DNA of 64,000 nt from ZC4RG30 sp039917615 (GTDB lineage Bacteria > Pseudomonadota > Gammaproteobacteria > Steroidobacterales > Steroidobacteraceae): the NCBI GenBank assembly GCA_039917615.1, contig JBDSJD010000017.1, positions 1 to 64,000 on the forward strand, read 5' to 3'. Shown here one piece after another: positions 54,838-63,998 of the stretch. Position 1 is the first letter of the stretch. Each line of letters starts with the position of its first letter. The translations under genes were made by a program, and so were the position numbers. Under the pieces are notes generated by a model. It was not told the DNA's origin and did no database searches. It saw only the letters and a list, made by a program, of their open reading frames with translations.

Positions 54838-56469
54838 TTATCGGGCCGGGGTTGCCTCAGCGCCGGCGCCTGGTGGACCGCCACCGCCCGGTGCACCACC
54901 GCCGCCAGGTGCGCCGCCGCGACCCCTGCCCCTCTGAGGCGCAACCACCTTCGACTCCTGCGGCTCCTTGCCCGTCTTCGCAAAGATCAGATCCCGCAAT
55001 ACCTTCACGGTGGCTTTCTGCTGCTCTGTCTGGGAGTCCTGCCCACTGCGCCCGCCATTGCCGCGGGCATGATCGATGGGTCGCATACCCTGGCTGTCGG
55101 CAAGCTCGAGATCCGCGCCCTTGGCGGCCAGCAACTTGATGGTTTCGGTCCAGCCGTGCTGTGCGGCCGCGTGCAGCGCAGTGGCACCCGATCGGGCCGC
55201 AGCTTCATTCGGGTTCACCCCGGCTTCGGTCAGCAGCTTCGCGCACTCCGCACCCTGTTCGTCGGTCTTGTAGCGCCCACGCGTAGGATTATCGCCGTGG
55301 CCAGAACCAGCCGCCGACATCAGCGGTGTCACGCCGCCTTCGTTGGCAAGGGAGAGATCAGCCTTGTACTTGATCAGCAGGCGCACCCCAGCGACGTCAC
55401 CGCCCTTGGCAGCGCGCAGCAGAGCCGTGGCGCCAGTGGACAGCACCTGGTCACCACCGCGATCGAAAATGTAATTGCGATACGGCGGCCGCAGCTTGAG
55501 CTGGATGTTCGGGTTCGCGCCCGCGGCCAGCAATTGCTCGGCCACCTGCAGGCCGGTGGTGAAATCTTCACTGGGCAGATCAGGCCGGCCGCCCACGGGC
55601 AGCGTGTTCATGTCGATGGCGATATACAGCGGCGTCTGGCCGTACAAATCCCAGCGATCCACGTCCGCGCCGGCCTTGATGAGGAATGAAGCAAAGTCGA
55701 AATGCAGATTCATCAGCGCCACGACCAACGGCGTGCTCTGGTCCGGGTCGGCGCGATTGATGTCTGCGCCGCCAGCCAGCAGTTCGCGCGCGCAGGCGAT
55801 GCAACCTTCGCGCGCCGCGTAGAGCAAAGGCGTGAAGCCACCGCGATTCATGCCTTTGGGTCGCGGCTCGGAGGTCACGCGACGCTGCCACTCGCGGATC
55901 GCGCCGCGCGCACCGACATCGGCGCCGGACTTGATCAGCAGCTTGATCATCTCGGGCTGGCTCTGCGCAGCGGCCCACATCAAGGCAGTTTGCCCGCCCC
56001 ACTGCTCTTTCGCATTTACCTTGGCACCAGCCTTGATCAGCAGCTTTGCCGCGTCCAGCTTGCCGGCACGCGCCACCACCATCAGCGCAGTCTGCCCTTC
56101 CGGGTTTGGCGACTCCACATCCGCACCGGCCTTCAGCAACAGTCCAATGGCCTCCGAGCTGCCCGTGGTAGCAGCCTCCGCCAGCGGCATGGCGCCAAAA
56201 TCATTGCGCGCATTCGGATCAGCTTTTGCCTTCAACAACGCTTGGATGAGGCGCACATCGGCGAAATGCGCGGCATAGTGCAATGGCGTGGTGCCATCGG
56301 GCTCACGGGCCCTGGCGTCCGCCCCCTGGCTTAACGCAAACAGCACGGTCTCCGGATCCTGCGCCCGCAGCGCGTCGAACAACTGGCGATTGGCATCACC
56401 CTGCGCGGCCGCCAGCGCGAGAACCGGCACCGCCAATCCGAGCCAACACAATTTGCGTAAGAGCCGCAT
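54838..56469 (-). CDS. Exported ankyrin-repeat protein
   Basis: 543 residues. Signal peptide (about 1-22), then about ten ankyrin repeats (for example DGTTPLHYAAHFADVRLIQ, EGQTALMVVARAGKLDAAKL, GATALHAAAQHGWTETIKLL), and a C-terminal Gly/Pro/Ala-rich tail (about 515-543, GGAPGGGG units). Probably a periplasmic or surface protein-interaction scaffold. It is the last gene of the DUF1592-DUF1552-ankyrin operon, six bases after DUF1552; GGAGG lies within the DUF1552 end. Confidence 0.92.
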   Translation of the reverse strand: MRLLRKLCWLGLAVPVLALAAAQGDANRQLFDALRAQDPETVLFALSQGADARAREPDGTTPLHYAAHFADVRLIQALLKAKADPNARNDFGAMPLAEAATTGSSEAIGLLLKAGADVESPNPEGQTALMVVARAGKLDAAKLLIKAGAKVNAKEQWGGQTALMWAAAQSQPEMIKLLIKSGADVGARGAIREWQRRVTSEPRPKGMNRGGFTPLLYAAREGCIACARELLAGGADINRADPDQSTPLVVALMNLHFDFASFLIKAGADVDRWDLYGQTPLYIAIDMNTLPVGGRPDLPSEDFTTGLQVAEQLLAAGANPNIQLKLRPPYRNYIFDRGGDQVLSTGATALLRAAKGGDVAGVRLLIKYKADLSLANEGGVTPLMSAAGSGHGDNPTRGRYKTDEQGAECAKLLTEAGVNPNEAAARSGATALHAAAQHGWTETIKLLAAKGADLELADSQGMRPIDHARGNGGRSGQDSQTEQQKATVKVLRDLIFAKTGKEPQESKVVAPQRGRGRGGAPGGGGAPGGGGPPGAGAEATPAR

Positions 56470-56475
56470 CGCGAA

Positions 56476-57786
56476 TCAAACCTCCGCGAAGGTGCCGTTG
56501 CTGTCGCCGATCTTCTCCACCGGCACACCGGCACGATCGAGCAGAGTGAGCAGCAGGTTGGCATGCGGCGTGTTCTGCGGATACTTGAGGTGCTGCCCGC
56601 CCTTTATCTTGCCGTAACCACGGCCGAAGACAGCCGACGGCAGCGGGTCGTTGTTGTGCCTATCGCTGTTCGACATGTTGCTGCCGAACAGGATGATGGA
56701 GTGATCAAGCAGCGAGCCGTCACCATCGGGCGTTGCGGCCAGTCTATCGAGAAAACCTGCGAACATCTGGGTGTGGAAGCTCTGCACCTTCACCAGTTTC
56801 TCGATCTTGGCCGGGTTCTCCTGATGGTGTGACAGCGGATGGAAGGCATCCGACACACCCACATTGTTGTAGGTGCGCATGCTCACCTCCCGCGCCATCA
56901 TGAAGGTGGCCACGCGCGTGAGATTCGCCTGGTAGGCCAGCGCGATCATGTCGAACTGCAGCTTCAGATGTTCGTCAAATGCTGCGGGGATGCCCACCGG
57001 AGCATCCGGCAGGGTCACGCCGCCCATGCCCTCAGACTTGATTTTCTGGATACGGCGTTCGATCTCTCGCACCGAATCCAGGTAATCGGCCACGGCCGCC
57101 TGATCGCGCACGCCAACCCGCTTCTGTAGCGCCTGGGCATCCCGCGCCACAGCATCTAGGATGCTGCCGGTTTCCACTGTGATGGCGGCGCGTTCATCGG
57201 CCGTGTCGCCCCCGCCGAACAGCCGGTAGAACACCTTGCGGGGATTGAATTCCATCGGCAGCGGCTGAGTCGGCGAGCGAAATGCAATGGTGTATCCATA
57301 ACTGCAGCCATAGGACGGATCGCAGACGGCACCGCCCTCAGTGGACAATTCCAGCGAAGGGAAAGCCGTATCCGCGCCGAGCAGACGTGCTGCCATCTGG
57401 TCCGCTGTAGTACCTGCCCTCGGGTCATGGGTTTTTGCCGGCGACACGCAGCCCAGCCAGGTGCCGGCAATGATGGCGTGCGGCGTATTGCTTTCGCCGC
57501 CCTTGTTGCGCAAGCCGCTGACGATGGTCATGGAGGCACGGTGTTTCTTCGCCGGTTCGAGGACCTTGGTGAGATCGAACTCCTTGCCGGTGGCAGTGGG
57601 CGACCAGTGCTGCATCACCGCGCCATGCGGAAAATAGACAAAGCCCATGCGTGGCGTGGGCTTTGCGGCCGTGGCGGACAGCGCCGTGGACGCGGGAATC
57701 ATCGCGTCCAGCAATGGCAGCGCAATCGTCGCGCCTGCGCCACGCAACACGGTGCGGCGATCAATGAATTTCTTCGTGATGAACAT
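56476..57786 (-). CDS. DUF1552 protein with Tat signal
   Basis: 436 residues. Twin-arginine signal (DRRTVLRGAGATIALPLLDA) then GFVYFPHGAVMQHWSP, SGLRNKGGES, HAIIAGTWLG, SLELSTEGG and the closing HLKYPQNTPHANLLLTLLDR. DUF1552 has an alkaline-phosphatase-superfamily-like look but no proven activity. AAAGGA precedes the ATG. Between DUF1592 and ankyrin genes, in the fixed set seen in many Gram-negative genomes. Confidence 0.9.
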   Translation of the reverse strand: MFITKKFIDRRTVLRGAGATIALPLLDAMIPASTALSATAAKPTPRMGFVYFPHGAVMQHWSPTATGKEFDLTKVLEPAKKHRASMTIVSGLRNKGGESNTPHAIIAGTWLGCVSPAKTHDPRAGTTADQMAARLLGADTAFPSLELSTEGGAVCDPSYGCSYGYTIAFRSPTQPLPMEFNPRKVFYRLFGGGDTADERAAITVETGSILDAVARDAQALQKRVGVRDQAAVADYLDSVREIERRIQKIKSEGMGGVTLPDAPVGIPAAFDEHLKLQFDMIALAYQANLTRVATFMMAREVSMRTYNNVGVSDAFHPLSHHQENPAKIEKLVKVQSFHTQMFAGFLDRLAATPDGDGSLLDHSIILFGSNMSNSDRHNNDPLPSAVFGRGYGKIKGGQHLKYPQNTPHANLLLTLLDRAGVPVEKIGDSNGTFAEV

Positions 57787-57798
57787 GCGAATGTCCTT

Positions 57799-60228
57799 TT
57801 ACTGAATCACTGCGGCCGTCTGGGTCGCGGACTCTTTGGCGGCAGGAATCTGGTTCATGCGGAACGGTGCGCTGTTGACGATCCCGGTCAGCAGCGTCGC
57901 AAAACGGTAATCATCCCCGGCGGCATTCTCCACGATGGCGCGAATGGTCGGCATGTCCTGCCACTGCATCGGCCGGCCCGTAGCATAAATCATCAGCTTC
58001 GTGACCAGCGTCTGCACGAACTGCTCGGGATTCTTCAGCAGTGCGTTGCGCAGGTCGATGGGCCCGTTAACTTTCGAACCATCGGGCAACACCCCGGAAG
58101 CGTCGATGCGCGTCTCAGCCTGACGATCCTTGTCACGCCAGCGGCCCACGCCATCAAAGTTTTCCAATGCCAGGCCCATCGGATCCATGACGCCATGGCA
58201 GGCAAAGCAGCTCTTGTTCGTGCGATGCACGGCCATCTGCTCCCGCATTGATCGCACTTTGCTGCCGACTGGCGCCTCCTTGAGCGACTCCACGTTGGGC
58301 GGCGGCGGCGTAGGCGGCGTGCCCGTGATGTTTTCCAAGATCCACGCTCCCCGCAGCACCGGCGCCGTGCGGTTCGGATAGGACGACACCATCAGCACAC
58401 CAGCCTTGCCGAGCAGCCCATAACGCACCGGGTCCGGCAACTGCACACGGCGGAAGTTCGAGCCCTTTACATCACGGATGCCGTAATGCACGGCCAGGGG
58501 TTCGTTGAGGAAGCTGTAGTCGCCATTCATCAGTTCCAGCACGGGGCGGTTGCCGCGAAACACCGCGTCGACGAACAAACGGATCTCCTCGCGAAAGTCT
58601 TCACGCATGTCACCGTTGAGATCGCGATTGGCGGCGACGTACGGAAAGACGCCAGGATCAGGCTCGATATCCGCAAGCTTTCCCATGCCCAGCCACTGGA
58701 AGGCAAAATCACGCGCCAGCGACTTCGCGCGCGGATCGGCGAGCATGCGCCGCACCTGCTGCGCCAGCACGGTGTTGTCAGTGAGCTTGCCGGCCGCTGC
58801 CAGGTCGAGCAGTTCATCGTCCGGCAGGCTGCTCCACAGGAAGAAAGACAGGCGCGAAGCCAACTGCAGACTGTCGAGTGCATAGGTATCTCCCGGGCGT
58901 TTGCCTGCCGGCGGAGGTTCCGGTCGATAAAGAAAGTCCGGGCTCGCCAGGATGCGCGTCAGCGCACCCCGCATGCCCTCGTCGAAATTTTTGCCGGTGC
59001 GCGCAGTCACGTACGCCTGCATCAGGTTATCCACTTCGCCGGCACCCAGCGGACGACGGAATGCGCGCTTCGCGATGGTCGCCACGATCTTCTCGGCGCA
59101 GGGCTTTTCCTCAGCAGCCGTTGCTGGATAACAGCTGAAAATGCGCCGGCGGCTGGCCGTTTCACTCACGCCATTGGTGCGAAACGGCCCACGCACTTCG
59201 AAGCTGGTCACTTTCAGCACGCGATCTTCGCCACCTCCCGGCACCAGCGACTGCAATCGCGCGTCCGACTCGGCGTAAGTGCGGGCCCGGAAAGTGACCA
59301 ACACGCGGTGCTGCCCTGCCTTGGCCTGGAAGCGGATGTTCTTCAGACGCTTGTTGATGGCGTCCACCGGCGGATCGCCCTTCTGGTCGATGGCCTTCTG
59401 GTCCTCATCACCACCCAGCTTCGTCTCATACACCTTCACGCCGTCGACCAGCGCGATCAGCGTGTTCTCGAACTCCATGCCTTCAACCCACAGCGCGCGC
59501 GCCATATCGTTGATGTTCAGCTCGTACTCACCATCGGCCGGGAAGATGTGATAAACGCCAAACCCACCGCGCGTGCCAAACGGCAACCCTTCCATGTGAT
59601 TGTGCTGCGGACCACCGAAGGGATTGGCGTAAGGCGTGCCTACTGGCCGCGAACCCGGATTGCCCACCGCCTGCACGGCCACGCTGCGCGCCGCCGACAG
59701 GTACTGGTCGAGGAAGGTCGGCGATACCTGCAGCACCTTGGCGACATTGTCGAAGCCGTCCGAAAGGTCGTCCTGCGGCAGCAGCGAAGCCGGATCGAAA
59801 TCCAGATCGAACAGGTAGCGGACGGCGTTGGTGTACTCGCGACGATTGAGGCGATGCAGCGGCACATGACCCGGTTCGACGTGTGCGGCGGCGGCCGTGT
59901 CGATGCGGCCTTCCATCCAGTGCACGAATGAATCCAGGTCCGCGTTGGCGGGACGCGGCTCGCCGGGCGGCGGCATCAGCCGGCCACGCATGCGCAGCAC
60001 CACCCTCTCCCAGGTCTCTGCGTCAGTTGGGATAGCCGCTTCGCTGTGGTCCAGCGCATCAAGCGCCAGCCCACCCGCCCAGTCGGTGGAGTTGTGACAT
60101 TCCACGCAGTACTTGTTCAGCATGGCCCAGTGCACCTCTGGCGGGCGCGGAGCAGCAGCATGCGCAGCTCCCGCTACCAAAGCACCGGCCAACCACAAGG
60201 TCATCCGGATTTTGCCGTCGCTGGACAT
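57799..60228 (-). CDS. DUF1592/DUF1588-type exported cytochrome-like protein
   Basis: 809 residues. Signal peptide (about 9-25), then an N-terminal heme-type motif CVECH with NSTDWAGG, DUF1587 (LHRLNRREYTNAVRYLFDLD), DUF1595/1592 (about 390-580: RLSFFLWSSLPDDELLDLA), DUF1588 (GVLMVSSYPNRTAPVLRGAW; CFACHGVMDPMGLALENFD with a second CxxCH) and DUF1585 at the end. These occur in planctomycetes and environmental proteobacteria with DUF1552 partners; a redox role in polymer or alcohol oxidation is often guessed but not proven. First gene of the operon. Confidence 0.9.
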   Translation of the reverse strand: MSSDGKIRMTLWLAGALVAGAAHAAAPRPPEVHWAMLNKYCVECHNSTDWAGGLALDALDHSEAAIPTDAETWERVVLRMRGRLMPPPGEPRPANADLDSFVHWMEGRIDTAAAAHVEPGHVPLHRLNRREYTNAVRYLFDLDFDPASLLPQDDLSDGFDNVAKVLQVSPTFLDQYLSAARSVAVQAVGNPGSRPVGTPYANPFGGPQHNHMEGLPFGTRGGFGVYHIFPADGEYELNINDMARALWVEGMEFENTLIALVDGVKVYETKLGGDEDQKAIDQKGDPPVDAINKRLKNIRFQAKAGQHRVLVTFRARTYAESDARLQSLVPGGGEDRVLKVTSFEVRGPFRTNGVSETASRRRIFSCYPATAAEEKPCAEKIVATIAKRAFRRPLGAGEVDNLMQAYVTARTGKNFDEGMRGALTRILASPDFLYRPEPPPAGKRPGDTYALDSLQLASRLSFFLWSSLPDDELLDLAAAGKLTDNTVLAQQVRRMLADPRAKSLARDFAFQWLGMGKLADIEPDPGVFPYVAANRDLNGDMREDFREEIRLFVDAVFRGNRPVLELMNGDYSFLNEPLAVHYGIRDVKGSNFRRVQLPDPVRYGLLGKAGVLMVSSYPNRTAPVLRGAWILENITGTPPTPPPPNVESLKEAPVGSKVRSMREQMAVHRTNKSCFACHGVMDPMGLALENFDGVGRWRDKDRQAETRIDASGVLPDGSKVNGPIDLRNALLKNPEQFVQTLVTKLMIYATGRPMQWQDMPTIRAIVENAAGDDYRFATLLTGIVNSAPFRMNQIPAAKESATQTAAVIQ

Positions 60229-60312
60229 CTATTTCGCCCACTCGTGGCTCTGAAAGCCACGTATCGATTCTAGGTTATCGGTGGGCGGAATGATCGGGTA
60301 CAGTCGCGGGCC

Positions 60313-61242
60313 ATGAGGCTGACCCGCCGCCGTTTTGTAAATTCGATATCCGGCTCCGCACTGCTGCATGGCGCGGGTCTTGGGCTGTTCTCTGGTCGGC
60401 TGCTGGCTGCAGGCCCCGCGCCCTCGGCCGAATCCCTGGGCGACGGCATCCTCTGCATCCGCGGAGCTGGTGCCAATGTCGTAGCGGTGAAAGGCCCGGA
60501 CGGTCTGGTATTCATCGACGGCGGACTCCTGGCCAATTCGGGCGAGCTGCTGAAACTGGCACAGCAACAACTGGGCAAGGGCGATGTACGCGCGCTGATC
60601 AACACGCACTGGCACCGCGAGCACACCGGACTCAACCAGGTCGCGGGCAAACAGGGCGCGAAGATCATCGCGCACGAGAATACCCGCCTATGGCTTTCGA
60701 CCACGGTGCGCTATCAGCCGGACGGCCCGCCGCTCCTGCCACTGCCGGCCGGCGCGCGTCCCAACGTCACCACCTACAACGGCGGCGAGCTCAAGGTCGG
60801 CGACGAGATGCTGCGCTACGGGTATCTCTCGCAGGCGCACACCGATGGCGATCTGTACGTGAAGCTCGTGAAGGCCAACGTGCTGGTCACCGGAGGGGTG
60901 GTTGCCGGCAATGGCTGGCCTACTGCCGACTGGGTGACTGGCGGCTGGATCACCGGCACCGTTGGCGGTTACCGTGCGCTCATTGCGCAGTGCGATGACA
61001 AAACCCGCGTGGTCACTGCAGCGGGCAGCAGGCTCTTCACGAAAGCCGACCTGCAGGCCGAGCTCGACATGGTGAGCAAGCTCTCCGATCAACTGAGCCG
61101 GATGATCCGCGCGGGCGGTGGACCTGCCGAAGTGCTGGCTGCCAATCCGGCCAAGGACTACGTGGCGAAGATGGGCGACGCCACGCAGTTCCTCACCGAG
61201 TCGGTCAGGGGCCTGTGGCCGCGCCTGGCGCCAGACGCCTGA
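60313..61242 (+). CDS. Tat-exported metallo-beta-lactamase-fold protein with degenerate metal site
   Basis: 309 residues. Twin-arginine signal (LTRRRFVNSISGSAL, cleaved near LLAAGPA). The MBL core starts INTHWHREHTG, where the usual HxHxDH has E for D, keeps QAHTDGDLYVK, but the expected GD is GG (VLVTGGVVAGNGW) and the expected GHG is AGS (TAAGSRLFTKADL). Only part of the two-metal site therefore remains. A non-catalytic or single-metal role is possible. Divergent from the DUF1592 gene by 84 bases. Confidence 0.85.
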   Translation: MRLTRRRFVNSISGSALLHGAGLGLFSGRLLAAGPAPSAESLGDGILCIRGAGANVVAVKGPDGLVFIDGGLLANSGELLKLAQQQLGKGDVRALINTHWHREHTGLNQVAGKQGAKIIAHENTRLWLSTTVRYQPDGPPLLPLPAGARPNVTTYNGGELKVGDEMLRYGYLSQAHTDGDLYVKLVKANVLVTGGVVAGNGWPTADWVTGGWITGTVGGYRALIAQCDDKTRVVTAAGSRLFTKADLQAELDMVSKLSDQLSRMIRAGGGPAEVLAANPAKDYVAKMGDATQFLTESVRGLWPRLAPDA

Positions 61243-61259
61243 AACTCGTTCAGGGGATT

Positions 61260-61335
<76 letters not shown>

Positions 61336-61352
61336 ACAGCGGAAGGGGCGCG

Positions 61353-61381
61353 AAGTTACGCGGCACCCCCGTTACTGTCAA
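61353..61381 (-). promoter_or_regulatory. Sigma70 promoter of tRNA-Ala
   Basis: On the minus strand: perfect TTGACA (61376-61381), 17-base spacer, TAACTT (61353-61358), followed by a GC-rich discriminator. No other feature is visible in the 210-base gap between this tRNA and the PIN-domain gene. Confidence 0.8.
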
Positions 61382-61545
61382 GGATCTGGCCCCAGGCGTA
61401 GTGTCGGCACGACCGCGCCCGGTCCGAGGCCGGCAAGCTTACCGGCACTGCCAAGTCGAACCTCGGTGAAGGCGCGATAACGGAGGGCAAGGCGGCGAGG
61501 AATTCACCGCCAAGCGGCAGAAATAACGAAGCGCCGCGGAGCGGG

Positions 61546-62055
61546 TCAAACGGTTGCGTGCTTGCGCGGCCGGCCCCGCGGGCGGTGGGGCGAAATGAGT
61601 TGCGCTGCATAGGGCGCCGGTTCTTCCTGCACCTGGGCAATGAAAGGGTTTACTACTTTCACGCCACCAAGCGTCGCTCCGTGCTGAAAATCCTCGGAAT
61701 ACAAAACGGTGCAGTGCTGCTGTTGGGCAGCAGCCAGGATCAGGGAATCCCACCAATTCAGCTTGTAGCGAAGCTCGATGGCACGCGCCTCCCGGACCAC
61801 GGCTGCGTCAACAGGCTGAGGCTCCCATTGCAGCAAGTCCTCCATGTGAGCCCACGCCTTGCCCGGTGCAACAACGTGGCTCAGCTTGCACCTCACCACC
61901 GTGTAGAACTCATTCAATGCCTGGATGCTCGTTCGTGCGCGCTGCTCCACCCATAGGCGCTTGATGAGCACTGCAGCCAGCTCCTGCTTGAGCGGCTCTG
62001 AAGGGTCGACATAGTGGACCAGAATGTTAGCGTCTACGAAGCACTGGACGGTCAT
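61546..62055 (-). CDS. PIN-domain toxin (VapC-like)
   Basis: 169 residues. PIN fold with acidic residues in CFVDANILVHYVDP, QALNEFY, and KLNWWDSLILAAAQ / VLYSEDFQHG. It would cleave RNA as part of a toxin-antitoxin pair. About 20 residues longer than usual, ending in HRPRGRPRKHATV, an AT-hook-like tail. ATG 62055 overlaps the antitoxin end by 29 bases, as is common for vapBC operons. Confidence 0.88.
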   Translation of the reverse strand: MTVQCFVDANILVHYVDPSEPLKQELAAVLIKRLWVEQRARTSIQALNEFYTVVRCKLSHVVAPGKAWAHMEDLLQWEPQPVDAAVVREARAIELRYKLNWWDSLILAAAQQQHCTVLYSEDFQHGATLGGVKVVNPFIAQVQEEPAPYAAQLISPHRPRGRPRKHATV

Positions 62056-62284
62056 AGATCTCATCCCGGGTAGGCAGCTTCTCACCAGGTTCCCTCAATG
62101 GCTCCGTCCACTCGCGGGCAAAAAAACGTTTCATGGCAGCCTCGTAGGCCTTTGCCTTCGGCAATTGCTGGCGGGCCATGTCGCTCAGATAACGGGACAC
62201 GCTCTTACCCTGCCCCGCAGCAGCTTCTTTGATCCACTCCAGGGTGCCTTCATCCAGCGTGATCGTTACGTTCTTGAGGGTCAT
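62027..62284 (-). CDS. Ribbon-helix-helix antitoxin
   Basis: 85 residues. MTLKNVTITLDEGTLEWIKE and AAAGQGKSVSRYLSDMARQQ form a ribbon-helix-helix DNA-binding domain; the rest (FFAREWTEPLREPGEKL) would bind the toxin. First gene of the pair, in an overlap with the PIN gene. A palindromic operator lies just upstream. Confidence 0.88.
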   Translation of the reverse strand: MTLKNVTITLDEGTLEWIKEAAAGQGKSVSRYLSDMARQQLPKAKAYEAAMKRFFAREWTEPLREPGEKLPTRDEIYDRPVLRRR

Positions 62285-62293
62285 GTCTTATAT

Positions 62294-62321
62294 AAATACA
62301 CTTGATACGTGTATTTCTCAA
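62294..62321 (-). promoter_or_regulatory. Promoter and palindromic operator of the toxin-antitoxin operon
   Basis: Perfect 8-base inverted repeat AAATACAC-N7-GTGTATTT at 62294-62316. On the minus strand TTGAGA (62316-62321) is followed after 17 bases by TATTTA. The repeat therefore fills the spacer. Transcription would begin only a few bases before the antitoxin ATG, so the mRNA may be nearly leaderless. Confidence 0.75.
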
Positions 62322-62326
62322 GGAAT

Positions 62327-63712
62327 TTATTTCAGTGCAGCGTCCATGCGGCCCAGAACCCGCTCACGCCCCAGCAAAGCGAGCGTAGCGTCGATGGGAG
62401 GCGATACGGTGCCGCCCGTCAGCGCCACACGCAGAGGCTGCGCCACCTTGCCCAGACCAAGCTGCCTGCCTTCCGCAAACGCCTGTACGGCGGCGTGCAG
62501 AGCAGGAGCGGTCCACTCACTTACCGCAGCCAACGTCTCCCGCATAGCCGCCAGCAACGTCCTGGCTTCCGGGGTCAGGTGCTTGGCGACCGCCTTCTCA
62601 TCCATCACCGGCTCATGGAAGAAGAACAGGCTGCCCTGCGCCATCTCCTTCATCGTCTTCGCGCGCTCGCGCAGTGCCTCGACCACGCCGGCCAGCAATG
62701 CATCGTCGGTGCTGGTCACGCCCAGCATGGCCAACTGTCCGCGCAGCGCTGCGACCAGCGTGGCCTGCGGTGCCTTGATGATGTGCTGCTGGTTCAGCCA
62801 CAGCAGCTTGTCCGGATTGAAAGCCGAGGCGGATTTGTTGACGCTCGCGATATCAAATGCCGCGATCATTTCCTCGCGCGTGAAAATCTCCTGATCGCCA
62901 TGTGACCAGCCCAGGCGCACCAGGTAGTTCAGCAGCGCATCCGGGAGGTAACCTTCTTTTTCATACTCCAGCACGCTCACCGCACCATGACGCTTGGAAA
63001 GTTTCGCGCCATCTGCACCGAGGATCATCGGCACATGCGCGTATATCGGCGGCTTCGCACCCAGCGCGGCCAGCATGTTGATCTGGCGCGGGGTGTTGTT
63101 CAGGTGATCGTCGCCACGGATCACGTGCGTCACGCCCATGTCCATGTCGTCCACCACCACGCAGAAATTGTAGGTGGGGTTGCCATCGGAGCGCTGGATG
63201 ATCAGATCGTCCAGCTCCGTGTTCTGGAACACAGTGCGGCCATGCACCAGATCGTCCACCACCACTTCACCCACGAGCGGGTTCCTGAAACGGATCACTG
63301 GCTTGATGCCTGCCGGTGGTGTGGCCGTGCTGTCGCGCCAGCGACCGTCGTAGCGCGGCTTCTCCTTGCGCGCCAGCTGCGCCTCGCGCATGGCGTCGAG
63401 CTCCTGCTTCGAGCAATAGCAGCGATAGGCCAGCCCCTGCGCCAGCATCTGATCAATCACTTCCAGATAGCGCGGGTAACGCTGCGTCTGGAAAAACGGG
63501 CCTTCGTCTTCGTCCAGGCCCAGCCAGCGCATGCCTTCCACGATCACGCGCACGGCTTCGTCGGTGGATCGCTCCCGATCGGTGTCTTCGACGCGCAAAA
63601 TGAACTTGCCACCGCGGCGCCGCGCATAAAGCCAGGAAAATAGCGCCGTGCGCACGCCCCCGATGTGGAGCATGCCGGTGGGGCTGGGTGCGAAACGGGT
63701 TACGACTGTCAT
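62327..63712 (-). CDS. gltX: Glutamyl-tRNA synthetase
   Basis: 461 residues, normal length. RFAPSPTGMLHIGGVRTALF (HIGH motif), RVEDTDRERS, the KLSKRHG motif at about 240 and LNYLVRLGWSHGDQEIFT are intact. The zinc-binding cluster of some GluRS is partly seen in YRCYCSKQEL. Charges tRNA-Glu, both isoacceptors of which are encoded in this window. Confidence 0.97.
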   Translation of the reverse strand: MTVVTRFAPSPTGMLHIGGVRTALFSWLYARRRGGKFILRVEDTDRERSTDEAVRVIVEGMRWLGLDEDEGPFFQTQRYPRYLEVIDQMLAQGLAYRCYCSKQELDAMREAQLARKEKPRYDGRWRDSTATPPAGIKPVIRFRNPLVGEVVVDDLVHGRTVFQNTELDDLIIQRSDGNPTYNFCVVVDDMDMGVTHVIRGDDHLNNTPRQINMLAALGAKPPIYAHVPMILGADGAKLSKRHGAVSVLEYEKEGYLPDALLNYLVRLGWSHGDQEIFTREEMIAAFDIASVNKSASAFNPDKLLWLNQQHIIKAPQATLVAALRGQLAMLGVTSTDDALLAGVVEALRERAKTMKEMAQGSLFFFHEPVMDEKAVAKHLTPEARTLLAAMRETLAAVSEWTAPALHAAVQAFAEGRQLGLGKVAQPLRVALTGGTVSPPIDATLALLGRERVLGRMDAALK

Positions 63713-63771
63713 AGGGGGCGCATGGTAGCCCAGCGGGCCCCCATCGTGGCCCTGGAGAGATGAGCGGGAGA

Positions 63772-63800
63772 TTGCCTCCCGCTGTGACCATCCGTAGACT
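63772..63800 (+). promoter_or_regulatory. Sigma70 promoter of tRNA-Val
   Basis: TTGCCT (63772-63777), 17-base spacer, TAGACT (63795-63800), followed by a GC-rich stretch before the tRNA at 63818. Confidence 0.65.
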
Positions 63801-63817
63801 TGCGCTCCCTCTCGGGA

Positions 63818-63892
63818 GGGCGGTTAGCTCAGTGGTAGAGCATTGCTTTCACACGGCAAGGGTCACAGGTTCAAATCCTGTACCGCCCACCA
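63818..63892 (+). tRNA. tRNA-Val (anticodon CAC)
   Basis: 75 bases with encoded CCA. Acceptor GGGCGGT/ACCGCCC, anticodon loop TTCACAC giving CAC, T-loop TTCAAAT. Reads GUG. Confidence 0.95.
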
Positions 63893-63905
63893 TTTCATCA
63901 CTTAC

Positions 63906-63998
63906 TTAAGGCGAATCTGACTTCGCGCGGATTCCCACCAGCGCGCGGCACAGGTGAAATAGCGAGTCGAGTACCGGCATGGGGATACCGCGGTCACG
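63906..63998 (-). CDS. 3' end of an unidentified gene (possibly ketopantoate reductase type)
   Basis: A 30-codon open stretch runs from the right edge to TAA at 63906-63908. It reads DRGIPMPVLDSLFHLCRALV, then GIRAKSDSP. The GIPxPVLDxL pattern resembles the C-terminus of 2-dehydropantoate 2-reductase (PanE/ApbA) family proteins. Too short for a firm call. Confidence 0.35.
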   Translation of the reverse strand, partial: RDRGIPMPVLDSLFHLCRALVGIRAKSDSP

